A stretch of 51,132 bases of DNA from Betaproteobacteria bacterium. GTDB lineage: Bacteria > Pseudomonadota > Gammaproteobacteria > Burkholderiales > SG8-41. Positions 27,093-35,551 of the stretch are shown here, piece by piece. The stretch spans positions 1 to 51,132 of the forward strand of contig JANYDM010000082.1 of NCBI GenBank assembly GCA_025363575.1, given 5' to 3'. A program made the position numbers and the translations under genes. The number at the start of each line of letters is the position of its first letter. Position 1 is the stretch's first letter. The notes under the pieces are model-generated. The model did no database searches. It was not told the origin of the DNA and worked only from the letters and a program-made list of their open reading frames with translations.

Positions 27093-28085
27093 ATGTCAGA
27101 AAAACATTCTCACCTCCTTCGCCGGTCCGCAATTGCGCTATGCGCGGCATGCGCAATACCTGCCTCATTCGTCGGCGCAGAAGGACCTGCCGCCTATCCA
27201 TCCAAGCCGATACGCTTTATCGTACCTTTCGCACCGGCCGGCAGTGCCGATGCACTCGCGCGCACGCTGCAGCCTGCATTAAGCGATGCGCTGGGCCAGA
27301 CGATAGTGATCGACAATCGTCCGGGTGCAAGCAGCACCATCGGTACCGAAATCGGTTCCCGCGCAGTGCCCGACGGCTATACGCTGTTGATGGCGACGAC
27401 GACGCATACGATCAACCCGAGTCTGATGAAGCTGCCGTTCGATCCGGTCAGGGATTTCGCCGCAGTCTCCCTCGTCGTGTCGCAACCGAACATACTGGCC
27501 GTGCATCCCTCGGTCCCCGCAAAATCGGTGAAAGAACTTGTCGCCCTGGCGAAAGTGAAACCGGACGCGCTCAATTTTGCTTCGGGCGGCAATGGCAGCT
27601 CGCCTCATCTGTCGGGAGAGTTATTCAAGATCGTCGCCGGCATTCACATTACCCACATACCGTATAAAGGCTCCGGGCCCGGCGTCACCGACCTGGTCGG
27701 CGGCCACGTGCAAATGATGTTCGCCGGGCCGCTTGCACTGGAGCAACTCATCAAAAGCGGCCGCCTGCGCGCGTTGGCAGTTGCCGACAAGCGGCGCTCT
27801 TCGGTATTGCCCGACGTGCCGACCATGACCGAGGCCGGCTTTCCCGGCGTCGAGACCGGCACCTGGTACGGCATGCTCTCCCCAGCGCGCACGCCGCCCG
27901 CCATCATTGCGCAGGTGCAGCGCGCGATCGTGCGCATATTGCAGACGCCCGACCTCAAGGCGCGCATGGCGAATCAGGGCGTCGATATTGTCGCGAGCAG
28001 CCCCGCCGAGTTTGAAAAGTTTATAATCGCCGAAATCGCCAAATGGTCGCGCGTCGTCAAGACAGCCAACGTGCGCGCGGACTAA
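27093..28085 (+). CDS. Tripartite tricarboxylate transporter binding protein (Bug/TctC), copy 4
   Basis: A 330-residue periplasmic binding protein. After a signal peptide (MSEKHSHLLRRSAIALCAAC ... FVGAE) come YPSKPIRFIVPFAPAGSADA, VIDNRPGASSTIGTEIG, SGGNGSSPHLSGELFK and PYKGSGPGVTDLVGGHV. The ATG at 27093 yields the signal peptide; the ORF extension to 27015 lacks one. It is followed 34 nt later by an omega-aminotransferase in the same direction, which hints at an amino-acid- or amine-derived ligand. Confidence 0.9.
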   Translation: MSEKHSHLLRRSAIALCAACAIPASFVGAEGPAAYPSKPIRFIVPFAPAGSADALARTLQPALSDALGQTIVIDNRPGASSTIGTEIGSRAVPDGYTLLMATTTHTINPSLMKLPFDPVRDFAAVSLVVSQPNILAVHPSVPAKSVKELVALAKVKPDALNFASGGNGSSPHLSGELFKIVAGIHITHIPYKGSGPGVTDLVGGHVQMMFAGPLALEQLIKSGRLRALAVADKRRSSVLPDVPTMTEAGFPGVETGTWYGMLSPARTPPAIIAQVQRAIVRILQTPDLKARMANQGVDIVASSPAEFEKFIIAEIAKWSRVVKTANVRAD

Positions 28086-28119
28086 TTTCGAATCTCCGAC
28101 TTTTTTCGCAAAGAACGCC

Positions 28120-29448
28120 ATGAATCCTCAAGATTACGACCTCGACGCTTTTTGGATGCCGTTCACCGCCAATCGCCAATTTAAAGCGAAGCCGCGGATC
28201 TTCGTGTCAGCGAAGGACATGCATTTCATCACCGACGACGGGCGCGAGGTGCTCGATGGCATCGCCGGCCTGTGGTGCGTCAACGCGGGCCACGGCCGCA
28301 AGAAAATCGTCGAAGCGATCCAGAAACAGGCTGGCTTGCTCGACTACGCGCCGCCATTCCAGATGGGCCATCCCTTGCCGTTCAAGGTCGCAACGCGCCT
28401 CAAGCAGTTGCTGCCGGGCGATCTCGATCATGCATTCTTCACCAATTCCGGCTCCGAGTCGGTCGATACCGCCCTGAAAATTGCGCTGGCTTATCATCGC
28501 GCGCGCGGCGAGGGCCAGCGCCGCTGGCTGATCGGACGCGAGCGCGGCTATCACGGCGGCAATTTCGGTGGTGTATCGGTCGGCGGCATGCCGGCCAATC
28601 GCAAAGCGTTCGGCAGCCTGCTGCCGACGGTCGATCACATGCAGGCCACGCATGATCTCGAGCACAATTCATTCAGCCGCGGCCAGCCCGCGTGGGGCGC
28701 TCATCTGGCTGACGAACTCGAGAACCGCATTATCCCGCTGCACGACGCATCGAACATCGCGGCGGTGATCGTCGAGCCGCTGGCCGGCTCCGCCGGCGTG
28801 CTCGTGCCGCCGCAGGGTTATCTCGAAAGACTGCGCCAGATCTGCGACAAGCACGGCATCCTGCTCATCTTCGATGAAGTGATTACCGGTTTCGGCCGAT
28901 TGGGCGCTTCGTTTGCCTGCGAAAAACTCGGCGTCATTCCCGACATCCTTTGCCTCGCCAAGGGACTTACGAACGGCAGCGTGCCGATGGGCGCCGTCAT
29001 GGTGCGCAAAGGCATCTATGACCGGATGATGGCCGCCGCGCCGGAAAATACGATTGAGCTCTTTCACGGCTACACGTATTCGGGCCATCCGCTCGCTTGC
29101 GCGGCCGCACTGGCGAGCCTCGACGTTTTCGAAGAAGAGCAGTTATTCAAGCGCGCCGGCGATCTCGCACCTTATTTCGAAGATGCGGTGCACAGCCTGC
29201 GCGAGCTGCCGCACGTCATCGACGTGCGCAACATGGGCATGGTCGCCGGCGTCGAACTCGAGCCTGTCCCCGGCAAGCCAACCGCGCGCGCGTTCGAGGT
29301 ATTTCAGCGTTGCTATGAGAAAGGCGTGCTGTTACGCACCACCGGCGACATCGTCGCGCTATCGCCGCCGCTGGTTATCAGCAAACCGCAGATCGATCAG
29401 CTCGTCGGTACGCTCGGCGACGTGCTGCGCGATATGGGGCGTCAATAA
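28120..29448 (+). CDS. Class III aminotransferase (omega-amino acid--pyruvate type)
   Basis: A PLP-dependent aminotransferase of 442 residues, most like beta-alanine:pyruvate or omega-amine:pyruvate transaminases (DAFWMPFTANRQFKAKPR at the N terminus is typical). It has the phosphate-binding NSGSESVDTALK near residue 108, YHGGNFGG near 147, LLIFDEVITGFGRLG near 248 and the Schiff-base Lys in LAKGLTNGSVPMGA near 287. It is cotranscribed with Bug 4 and converges on the giant oxidoreductase gene. The 43-base gap after it holds no clear terminator. The physiological amine donor is unknown. Confidence 0.9.
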   Translation: MNPQDYDLDAFWMPFTANRQFKAKPRIFVSAKDMHFITDDGREVLDGIAGLWCVNAGHGRKKIVEAIQKQAGLLDYAPPFQMGHPLPFKVATRLKQLLPGDLDHAFFTNSGSESVDTALKIALAYHRARGEGQRRWLIGRERGYHGGNFGGVSVGGMPANRKAFGSLLPTVDHMQATHDLEHNSFSRGQPAWGAHLADELENRIIPLHDASNIAAVIVEPLAGSAGVLVPPQGYLERLRQICDKHGILLIFDEVITGFGRLGASFACEKLGVIPDILCLAKGLTNGSVPMGAVMVRKGIYDRMMAAAPENTIELFHGYTYSGHPLACAAALASLDVFEEEQLFKRAGDLAPYFEDAVHSLRELPHVIDVRNMGMVAGVELEPVPGKPTARAFEVFQRCYEKGVLLRTTGDIVALSPPLVISKPQIDQLVGTLGDVLRDMGRQ

Positions 29449-29491
29449 CGACGTAGACAGCGAGACGTCAATAGTTTTATAAGACAACGCG

Positions 29492-32400
29492 TCAGACTCG
29501 CTGCATATCGCGCTTCCCGAGCTTGATCAGGCAGTGATCTATCCACCCGGCGGTCAATTTCTCCTGCACTGAATTCTGCCGCAGCCGCTGATTCAATGCG
29601 GGCCAGTCGACATTGTCGAGCGGCTGGTCCTGGTTGAAGCACGAAAATACATAGCTCGTCACGCCAGTCGCCGGGTCGACGTGCGGCTGAAGGCACTGCG
29701 CGCAGATCTCCTTCATCATGCATTGCATCGGCGAGTTGATAGAGCCGATCGCGAAATGATGCGGCTTCAGAAACGGCTTCAGCGCGGCGTGGCGCGCCTG
29801 CGCAACCGCCGCCATCATGCGGTCGGAGCCGATCGCAATCAGGCGGTCCGCGGACTTGAGCGCGACTTCCTGTACGCCGAAATTGCCGATCGCGTACGAA
29901 TGCATGGCCTGCACGATGTTGCCGACGAACGTGCGATCGAGTGGCCGGGACGGCGTGAATCCCGGCTCTTCATCGCAGCACCACACCACCACGTCGGCCG
30001 CCGCTTCGATCTCGGCAACCTTGTAGCGGTCTATCATGTGCTTGTAGCCGGCGAAATACAGGACTTTATTGCCGGCTTTGCGCATCGCCTGGCCGATCGA
30101 AAAGAGCACGGCGTTGCCCAATCCGCCGCCGACGAGCACCACAGTCTCGTTGGCCGGGATTTCAGTAGGCGTGCCGGTCGGCCCCATCAGCACGACCGGC
30201 TCGCCGGGTTTCAGCAACACGCACATATCGCTCGATCCACCCATTTCGAGCACGATGGTCGATATCAATCCGCGCTGGGCGTCGACCCATGCTCCCGTCA
30301 GCGCGAGCCCTTCCATCGCCAGACGTGAACGCTCGGCCCTGAGCGCCCCGGTTTCGAAATTCTGCAGCCGGTAAAACTGCCCCGGCCGGAAACGCCGCGC
30401 CGCGATGGGCGCACGCACCACGACTTCGACGATGGTCGGCGTGAGGCGTACGACTTCGTGGACAGTGGCGCGCAACTCATCGTTGAGCTTCGCAATGAAT
30501 ACATCACTGTCCAGATCCGAGGCGGCATCGACCTTTGCGAGCACGCGGCTGATGGTCGGATAACCTTGCTTGGCGCTGCCGATGGCTTTCACCACGTTGC
30601 CGAAAAAAGATGGATGCACGTCGCCGAAATAGCTCACGAAGCGGCCGTCGTCGCGCCGCGACAGCAACACCCTGACCTGCTCCGGTTTCGCAATCGCTTT
30701 CTCTACGCCAAGCGGCACGGCTTCTTCGTCGCATGCACGAAAATATTTACCGTCCAGCGGGAAAGACGGCGCTTCTTCGCGCGAGAGCACGGTGTTCGGC
30801 TGCGTGCCCGCGGCGATGAGTATGGTTCCGGCCGGCATTTCCACCTGCCCGGTCTCGGTCCACTGGCCGTCATCACTGCGCGTCTGCACGGCCACGCGCA
30901 ATGCACGCGCATGGCCGTAGCTGTCGATTTCCACGCGCAGCGGGGTCAACCCTTCCGCGAAGCGGATGCCCTCTTCGAGCGCTTTCTGAACTTCTTCATG
31001 GTTGAGCGTATATGAGGGGCTGTCGATCAGGCCTCGCCGGTAGGCGATGGTCACCCCGCCCCACGACTGCAGCAGTTCCAGCGTGCGCGGTTCGCGCTGC
31101 CCGGCGGCCGCACGCGAGCGCTCCTCGCGCAATGCACGCGCATGCGCGAGAAACTCGTCGGCGATGATACGTTCTTCCTCATTCCACGCGATGCGCGCAG
31201 CGGCCTCGCCGTGCTCGCGCGCCATCGCCTCGTAGCGGCTGAGGAATTTCTCGACCTGCAGCGGATAATAGGCCAGCGACTCGGTCGCGGTATCGATGGC
31301 AGTCAGGCCGCCGCCAACGACCACCACTGGCAGCCTCACCTGCATGTTGGCAATCGAGTCGGCCTTGGCCGCGCCGGTCAGTTGCAGCGCCATCAAAAAA
31401 TCCGATGCCGTGCGCACGCCGCGCGCCAGGCCGTTGGGCATGTCGAGCACCGTCGGGCGCCCTGCCCCCAGCGCCAGTGCGATGTGATCGAAGCCGAGAG
31501 CGAATGCCTCGTCCGCGGTCAAGGTGCCGCCAAAGCGCACGCCGCCGAACAGAGCGAATTCGCGCCGCCGCTCGATCAGGAGGCGGATAATTTTCAAAAA
31601 ATTCTTGTCCCAACGCACCGTAATGCCGTACTCCGCCACGCCGCCGAAGCCGGCCATGACACGCTCATCGAGTGCTTCGTAGAGCTCGTGCACATCGCGG
31701 ATCGGATCGCAGGCGACGCGCGTGCCATTCGCGTTGACGCCAGAGACCATTGCGGGCAGCGGCTCTATCTTGAGACCGTCGACGCCGACAACCGCGTGAC
31801 CGTCGTTCATCAGGTAGTGAGCGAGCGAAAATCCAGCTGGTCCCATACCCGCCACCAGCACGCGCTTGCCCGACGGCGCACGCGGATAAGGCGTTTGCAG
31901 ATTCAGCGGATTCCAGCGCGTCAGCAAGCTGTAGATCTCGAACCCCCACGGCAGCTCGAGCACATCTTTGAGCGTGCGCGTCTCGGCCTGCGGAATATCG
32001 ACCGGTTCCTGCTTCTGGTAGATGCAGGCTTTCATGCAATCGTTGCAGATGCGGTGCCCGGTAGCCGCCACCATCGGATTGTCAACGGCGATGATCGCCA
32101 GCGCGCCGACCGGATTGCCCAGCGTCTTGACCTTGTGGAACTCCGAAATCTTTTCTTCGAGCGGGCAACCCGCGAGCGTCACGCCGAACGGGCTTTTCTT
32201 GAACGACGCCGCGCCGCGCCCGCTGGCGCCTTTTTCCTTGAGGCCTTTCGAGCACGAATCCTTGCCCTGCTCATGGCACCAGATGCAGTAATGCGCCTGG
32301 TCAAGCGCACCGGTAAGATCGGTACCGCGGTCGGTCAACTTGAAACCGTCCCGCCGGCGCAGGTGCGTGGCATCCGCCGTGAACGCGGCATACCCTTTGG

Positions 32401-33007
32401 AGTTGTCTGTGACTAACGGCACCAGATGCTGGTAATCGAGCTTATGCGGCGCCTTGAACAATACCCCCGCGCGATGAAGCGCCCTGCCGGCGGGTGTTTG
32501 TGCTGCCCACGCGGCGTAGCGCAACGCAAGGTCGAGCTCAGCCGCGTGCGCCTGCTCGTCAGCATGCCAGCGTGCGACGTGCTGCGCATACGCAAGTTCG
32601 GTGAATTCGCCGCCGAACAGTGAGCTTAGATGTTCATGTAGCGACGCGCCGTCGATGCCTGCGGCCTCTTCGGCTTTTATTTTATGCAAGGCTTTGCGCT
32701 GGACGAAGAGCCGCTTGCAGCTGAAGATAGGAGCAAGCTCGTGATGGCGCGCCGACAAGGCCCGTACTTCGGGCTGAATGCCGAACAGTTCTGCGATGAA
32801 GTCCTCGACATGCGGCGCGAGCGCTATCAGCAGTTCCGATTCCTGCTTGTTTGTCAGCGCGTCGTACTGCTCGCGCGCGGCACGCAACTGCGCATGCAGT
32901 CCTTCATCGGTCGCGGCAAGCGCCGTCAGGAATGCCGCATCCACGCGCAGCAATCCTGCGCGCTGGTAGAGATCGGCGAAAGACAATCCGTGAGGCAGGT
33001 TCAGCAT
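29492..33007 (-). CDS. Giant GltD-like + PyrK-like flavoprotein (Nfn-like fusion)
   Basis: A single 1171-residue protein. Residue numbers below count from the alternative upstream start at 33049, 14 residues longer. Residues 1-235 are helical and unassigned. Cysteines at about 255, 258, 266, 295 and 335, 338, 342 (CIWC...SC...GC; CNDCMKAC) resemble the two 4Fe-4S sites of GltD/NfnB-type subunits. A FAD motif VAGMGPAGFSLA is near 399 and a second dinucleotide motif VVVVGGGLTAID near 577. From about 860 a PyrK/ferredoxin-reductase-like module follows (RRFRPGQFYRL, then VLVGGGLGNAV), ending in a cysteine cluster (QCMMKEICAQC plus a later C) that suits a 2Fe-2S site. The layout fuses NfnB- and NfnA-like halves, suggesting NAD(P)H/ferredoxin electron transfer; bifurcation is only an inference. 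The start at 33007 (MLNLPHG) is preferred; 33049 is possible. Confidence 0.82.
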   Translation of the reverse strand: MLNLPHGLSFADLYQRAGLLRVDAAFLTALAATDEGLHAQLRAAREQYDALTNKQESELLIALAPHVEDFIAELFGIQPEVRALSARHHELAPIFSCKRLFVQRKALHKIKAEEAAGIDGASLHEHLSSLFGGEFTELAYAQHVARWHADEQAHAAELDLALRYAAWAAQTPAGRALHRAGVLFKAPHKLDYQHLVPLVTDNSKGYAAFTADATHLRRRDGFKLTDRGTDLTGALDQAHYCIWCHEQGKDSCSKGLKEKGASGRGAASFKKSPFGVTLAGCPLEEKISEFHKVKTLGNPVGALAIIAVDNPMVAATGHRICNDCMKACIYQKQEPVDIPQAETRTLKDVLELPWGFEIYSLLTRWNPLNLQTPYPRAPSGKRVLVAGMGPAGFSLAHYLMNDGHAVVGVDGLKIEPLPAMVSGVNANGTRVACDPIRDVHELYEALDERVMAGFGGVAEYGITVRWDKNFLKIIRLLIERRREFALFGGVRFGGTLTADEAFALGFDHIALALGAGRPTVLDMPNGLARGVRTASDFLMALQLTGAAKADSIANMQVRLPVVVVGGGLTAIDTATESLAYYPLQVEKFLSRYEAMAREHGEAAARIAWNEEERIIADEFLAHARALREERSRAAAGQREPRTLELLQSWGGVTIAYRRGLIDSPSYTLNHEEVQKALEEGIRFAEGLTPLRVEIDSYGHARALRVAVQTRSDDGQWTETGQVEMPAGTILIAAGTQPNTVLSREEAPSFPLDGKYFRACDEEAVPLGVEKAIAKPEQVRVLLSRRDDGRFVSYFGDVHPSFFGNVVKAIGSAKQGYPTISRVLAKVDAASDLDSDVFIAKLNDELRATVHEVVRLTPTIVEVVVRAPIAARRFRPGQFYRLQNFETGALRAERSRLAMEGLALTGAWVDAQRGLISTIVLEMGGSSDMCVLLKPGEPVVLMGPTGTPTEIPANETVVLVGGGLGNAVLFSIGQAMRKAGNKVLYFAGYKHMIDRYKVAEIEAAADVVVWCCDEEPGFTPSRPLDRTFVGNIVQAMHSYAIGNFGVQEVALKSADRLIAIGSDRMMAAVAQARHAALKPFLKPHHFAIGSINSPMQCMMKEICAQCLQPHVDPATGVTSYVFSCFNQDQPLDNVDWPALNQRLRQNSVQEKLTAGWIDHCLIKLGKRDMQRV

Positions 33008-33138
33008 GAATTTAGATGGTGCATTGCGCAAAGCGCGCGAACATAGCACAGAAATTTAAGAGTGCCTAACGCTCGAAGCAGACTTCATGTTTGTGCGATA
33101 ATAATTTTATATCAGTTGGTTATATCGATTGATGAGTC

Positions 33139-33144
33139 AGGAGG
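33139..33144 (+). promoter_or_regulatory. Strong ribosome-binding site before a non-ATG MFS start
   Basis: AGGAGG is followed after 7 bases by ATC, in frame with the MFS transporter, and no ATG, GTG or TTG lies at a suitable distance in that frame. The site therefore points to initiation at ATC (33152) or to a substituted start codon. The wider gap 33008-33151 also holds an AT-rich GATAATAAT and two TTATATC repeats that could be promoter or operator elements. Confidence 0.55.
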
Positions 33145-33151
33145 ATACACC

Positions 33152-34381
33152 ATCAACCATCGATCAAATACGCATGCCGAGGGCTGGCGTACGCCGGGCG
33201 TCGTCATTGCATGCGCGTGCACGCTGTTGATGCTGTCGATAGGTATCCGTCAGACGTTTGGACTATTCCTGCCACCGATGACATTCGACCTCGGCTGGAC
33301 ACGCGGATCGTTCGGGTTTGCCATTGCGCTGCAGAATATTGTGTGGGGCCTCGGACAACCTTTCGCCGGAGCGATAGCCGACAAATTCGGCGCGGCACGC
33401 GTGATCATTGCCGGCGGAGTTTTTTACGCGATCGGCCTTGCCTTGATGGCTTATTCCACAACCCCATTTGCGTTCGATGTCAGCGCGGGCATTCTGGTGG
33501 GCCTCGGCTTGAGCGGCAGCGGCTTCGGCGTGGTCATGGGCGTCGTCGGCCGCGCCGCGCCGCCGGAGAAACGCAGCGCTGCGCTGGGCATCGTGGGCGC
33601 CGGCGGTTCATTCGGCCAATTCGCGATGCTGCCATTTGCGCAATCACTGATCTCGCATTTCGGCTGGCTCAGTGCGCTGCTCGTGCTGGCCGCGGTGTCG
33701 GCCATCATTGTCCCGCTGGCCGCGGCCCTCGCCGGAAAAAACATCGCAGCGCAGACTGACAATCAGAGCCTGTCATCCGCCATACGCGAAGCGGCTGCCC
33801 ACAAGGGCTATTGGTTTCTGACAGTCAGCTTTCTTGTGTGCGGTTTTCAGACGATATTCATCATGATTCACCTGCCCGCTTATCTGATCGATCAGGGCTT
33901 GTCGCCCACGGACGGCATGACTGCGCTCGCGCTGATCGGATTTTTCAATATCATCGGCTCTTACCTGTGCGGAGTGCTGGGCGGGCTATACAGCAAGAAG
34001 AAACTGCTGATGTGGCTGTACAGCCTGCGTGCGGTCGCCATCGCGCTGTTCATCGCGTTGCCGCTCTCGAATGCCACCGTCTGGGGTTTTGGCGTCGCCA
34101 TGGGCGTCACATGGCTGGGCGCCGTGCCGCTGACCAACGGGCTGGTCGCCCAGATTTTCGGCGTAAAATATTTGTCCACGTTGTTCAGCATCGTTTTCCT
34201 CGGTCACCAGATCGGCAGTTTTCTCGGCGCATGGTATGGCGGTTTGATGTTCGATCTGACAGGCTCATACACCACGATGTGGATGTTCTGCGTCGTGCTG
34301 AGCGTCGTCGCGGCGGCTTTCTGCGTCCCGATCGACGAGCGCGATGTAACCGCCTTGCGAGCCGGCGGGGCACGCGCATGA
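33152..34381 (+). CDS. MFS transporter (monocarboxylate/oxalate-formate antiporter-like)
   Basis: A twelve-helix major-facilitator transporter of about 409 residues. The N-terminal helix contains GIRQTFGLFLPPM and is followed by DLGWTRGSFGFAIAL; the loop 2-3 motif A region is GAIADKFGAARVI near residue 76. The sequence type resembles OFA/monocarboxylate-type carriers of small organic acids. Start choice is difficult: the open frame extends to an ATG at 33062 that adds a hydrophobic stretch of unclear origin, whereas AGGAGG at 33139 points to an ATC at 33152. The stop overlaps the start of the next small ORF (ATGA), so it leads the sensor-regulator operon. Confidence 0.85.
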   Translation: MNHRSNTHAEGWRTPGVVIACACTLLMLSIGIRQTFGLFLPPMTFDLGWTRGSFGFAIALQNIVWGLGQPFAGAIADKFGAARVIIAGGVFYAIGLALMAYSTTPFAFDVSAGILVGLGLSGSGFGVVMGVVGRAAPPEKRSAALGIVGAGGSFGQFAMLPFAQSLISHFGWLSALLVLAAVSAIIVPLAAALAGKNIAAQTDNQSLSSAIREAAAHKGYWFLTVSFLVCGFQTIFIMIHLPAYLIDQGLSPTDGMTALALIGFFNIIGSYLCGVLGGLYSKKKLLMWLYSLRAVAIALFIALPLSNATVWGFGVAMGVTWLGAVPLTNGLVAQIFGVKYLSTLFSIVFLGHQIGSFLGAWYGGLMFDLTGSYTTMWMFCVVLSVVAAAFCVPIDERDVTALRAGGARA

Positions 34382-34512
34382 TCCGCCAGACTCATCGTCC
34401 GTTCATCTGGGCTATGCTCGCGGCATTGCTGGCGTACGTGAGCTACCTGAGCTTTAAAGCTTATCTGAGCCCCGATTTTTTGATCGGCTACGCGAACCTC
34501 TTTTCATGCTGA
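34378..34512 (+). CDS. Small membrane protein (44 aa), unknown function
   Basis: A short ORF starting MIRQTHRPFIWAMLAALLAYV and ending FLIGYANLFSC. It has a single hydrophobic helix (about residues 9-26) with basic residues in front, so it should insert with the N terminus inside. Its ATG overlaps the MFS stop (ATGA) and its stop is 10 nt before the histidine kinase, so it is embedded in a coupled operon and is probably translated. I recognise no family. It could be an accessory subunit of the MFS carrier or a membrane link for the otherwise soluble kinase. Confidence 0.65.
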   Translation: MIRQTHRPFIWAMLAALLAYVSYLSFKAYLSPDFLIGYANLFSC

Positions 34513-34522
34513 GCGCACACGC

Positions 34523-35551
34523 ATGAACGATTTCACAAATCCGCAGACGATGGCGGGCGCATTCTTCAATGGCCTGCCGTGGCCGGCGCTGCTGATGGAT
34601 GCGCGCGGTCACGTCACATTCGTAAATCGCGAACTGCGGCGCACGCGCACCGCGGACGCCATTTTGACCGGCGCGCCGCTTGCGCAGCTGTTCCCCGAAT
34701 ACTTTGCCGTGCTTGCCGGCGACCCGCCGTGGCTCCATGCGCAGACCGCGACCGTCGAGCATTTCGCCGGCGGCGTGAGTGTGATCGAAAATCTGACGCT
34801 GCAGTTGCTGCCGCACGGCGCGTGCCTGTTTTCGATCGGCAAACCCGCAGCCAACAATGGCCTCGGCGAAATTCAGCGCGAACGCCTCGCCGCGCTGGGT
34901 TTCATGGTTGCCGGCGTATGCCACGAACTGGCGAATCCGCTCACTGCGATCAATTCCACTGTGCAACTGCTGCGCGAGCAGCCGGCCTGCCCCCCCGCAT
35001 TGCTGGAAAAGGGCCTCGCCAATATTGCCGCCAACGTCCAGCGCGTGCTGCGCATCTCGCGCAAGCTCAACGATTTTTCGCGCGCCAGCGACGACGCGCG
35101 GGCGCTACTCAATCTGCGCACCGCAATGGACGAGGCGGTTTCGCTGCTGCGCCAGGACGGCCTGATGCAGACCGTCGACGTGGTATGCACGCTCGATGAC
35201 GCTACCGTGGTGCACGCCGATGCCGGCCAGCTGCAGCAGGTCTTTTGCAACGTGCTCACGAATGCAGCGCAGGCGATGCAAGGCGCGGGCGCCTTGTATA
35301 TCGGCGACTCGCAATGCGACGGCAGGTTCATCGAGATAGCGATCCGCGATACCGGCCCCGGCATAGCCGAGCGCGATTTGCCGCGGCTGTTCGAGCCTTT
35401 TTTCAGCACCAAGCCAAGCGGCCAGGGCACCGGACTCGGGCTCGCCATCAGCAATGAGATCGTTCTCTCGCACGGCGGGAGCATGCGCGCGGGCAACTCT
35501 GCGGCCGGCGGCGCCTGCTTTTATATACGCCTGCCGGCTGTCGCCGCATGA
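34523..35551 (+). CDS. Sensor histidine kinase, NtrB-like and soluble
   Basis: A 342-residue kinase with no transmembrane segment. Residues 10-115 look like a PAS domain (PWPALLMDARGHVTFVNREL). The H box is VCHELANPLTAINS near residue 133 with the phosphorylatable His. The catalytic domain has the N box FCNVLTNAAQAM near 240, G1 IRDTGPGIAERDLP near 274 and G2 GQGTGLGLAIS near 301. The layout is that of NtrB-type partners of sigma-54 activators. Its stop overlaps the response-regulator start in an ATGA. It may sense a cytoplasmic ligand through the PAS domain, possibly the imported substrate or a C1 intermediate. Confidence 0.92.
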   Translation: MNDFTNPQTMAGAFFNGLPWPALLMDARGHVTFVNRELRRTRTADAILTGAPLAQLFPEYFAVLAGDPPWLHAQTATVEHFAGGVSVIENLTLQLLPHGACLFSIGKPAANNGLGEIQRERLAALGFMVAGVCHELANPLTAINSTVQLLREQPACPPALLEKGLANIAANVQRVLRISRKLNDFSRASDDARALLNLRTAMDEAVSLLRQDGLMQTVDVVCTLDDATVVHADAGQLQQVFCNVLTNAAQAMQGAGALYIGDSQCDGRFIEIAIRDTGPGIAERDLPRLFEPFFSTKPSGQGTGLGLAISNEIVLSHGGSMRAGNSAAGGACFYIRLPAVAA

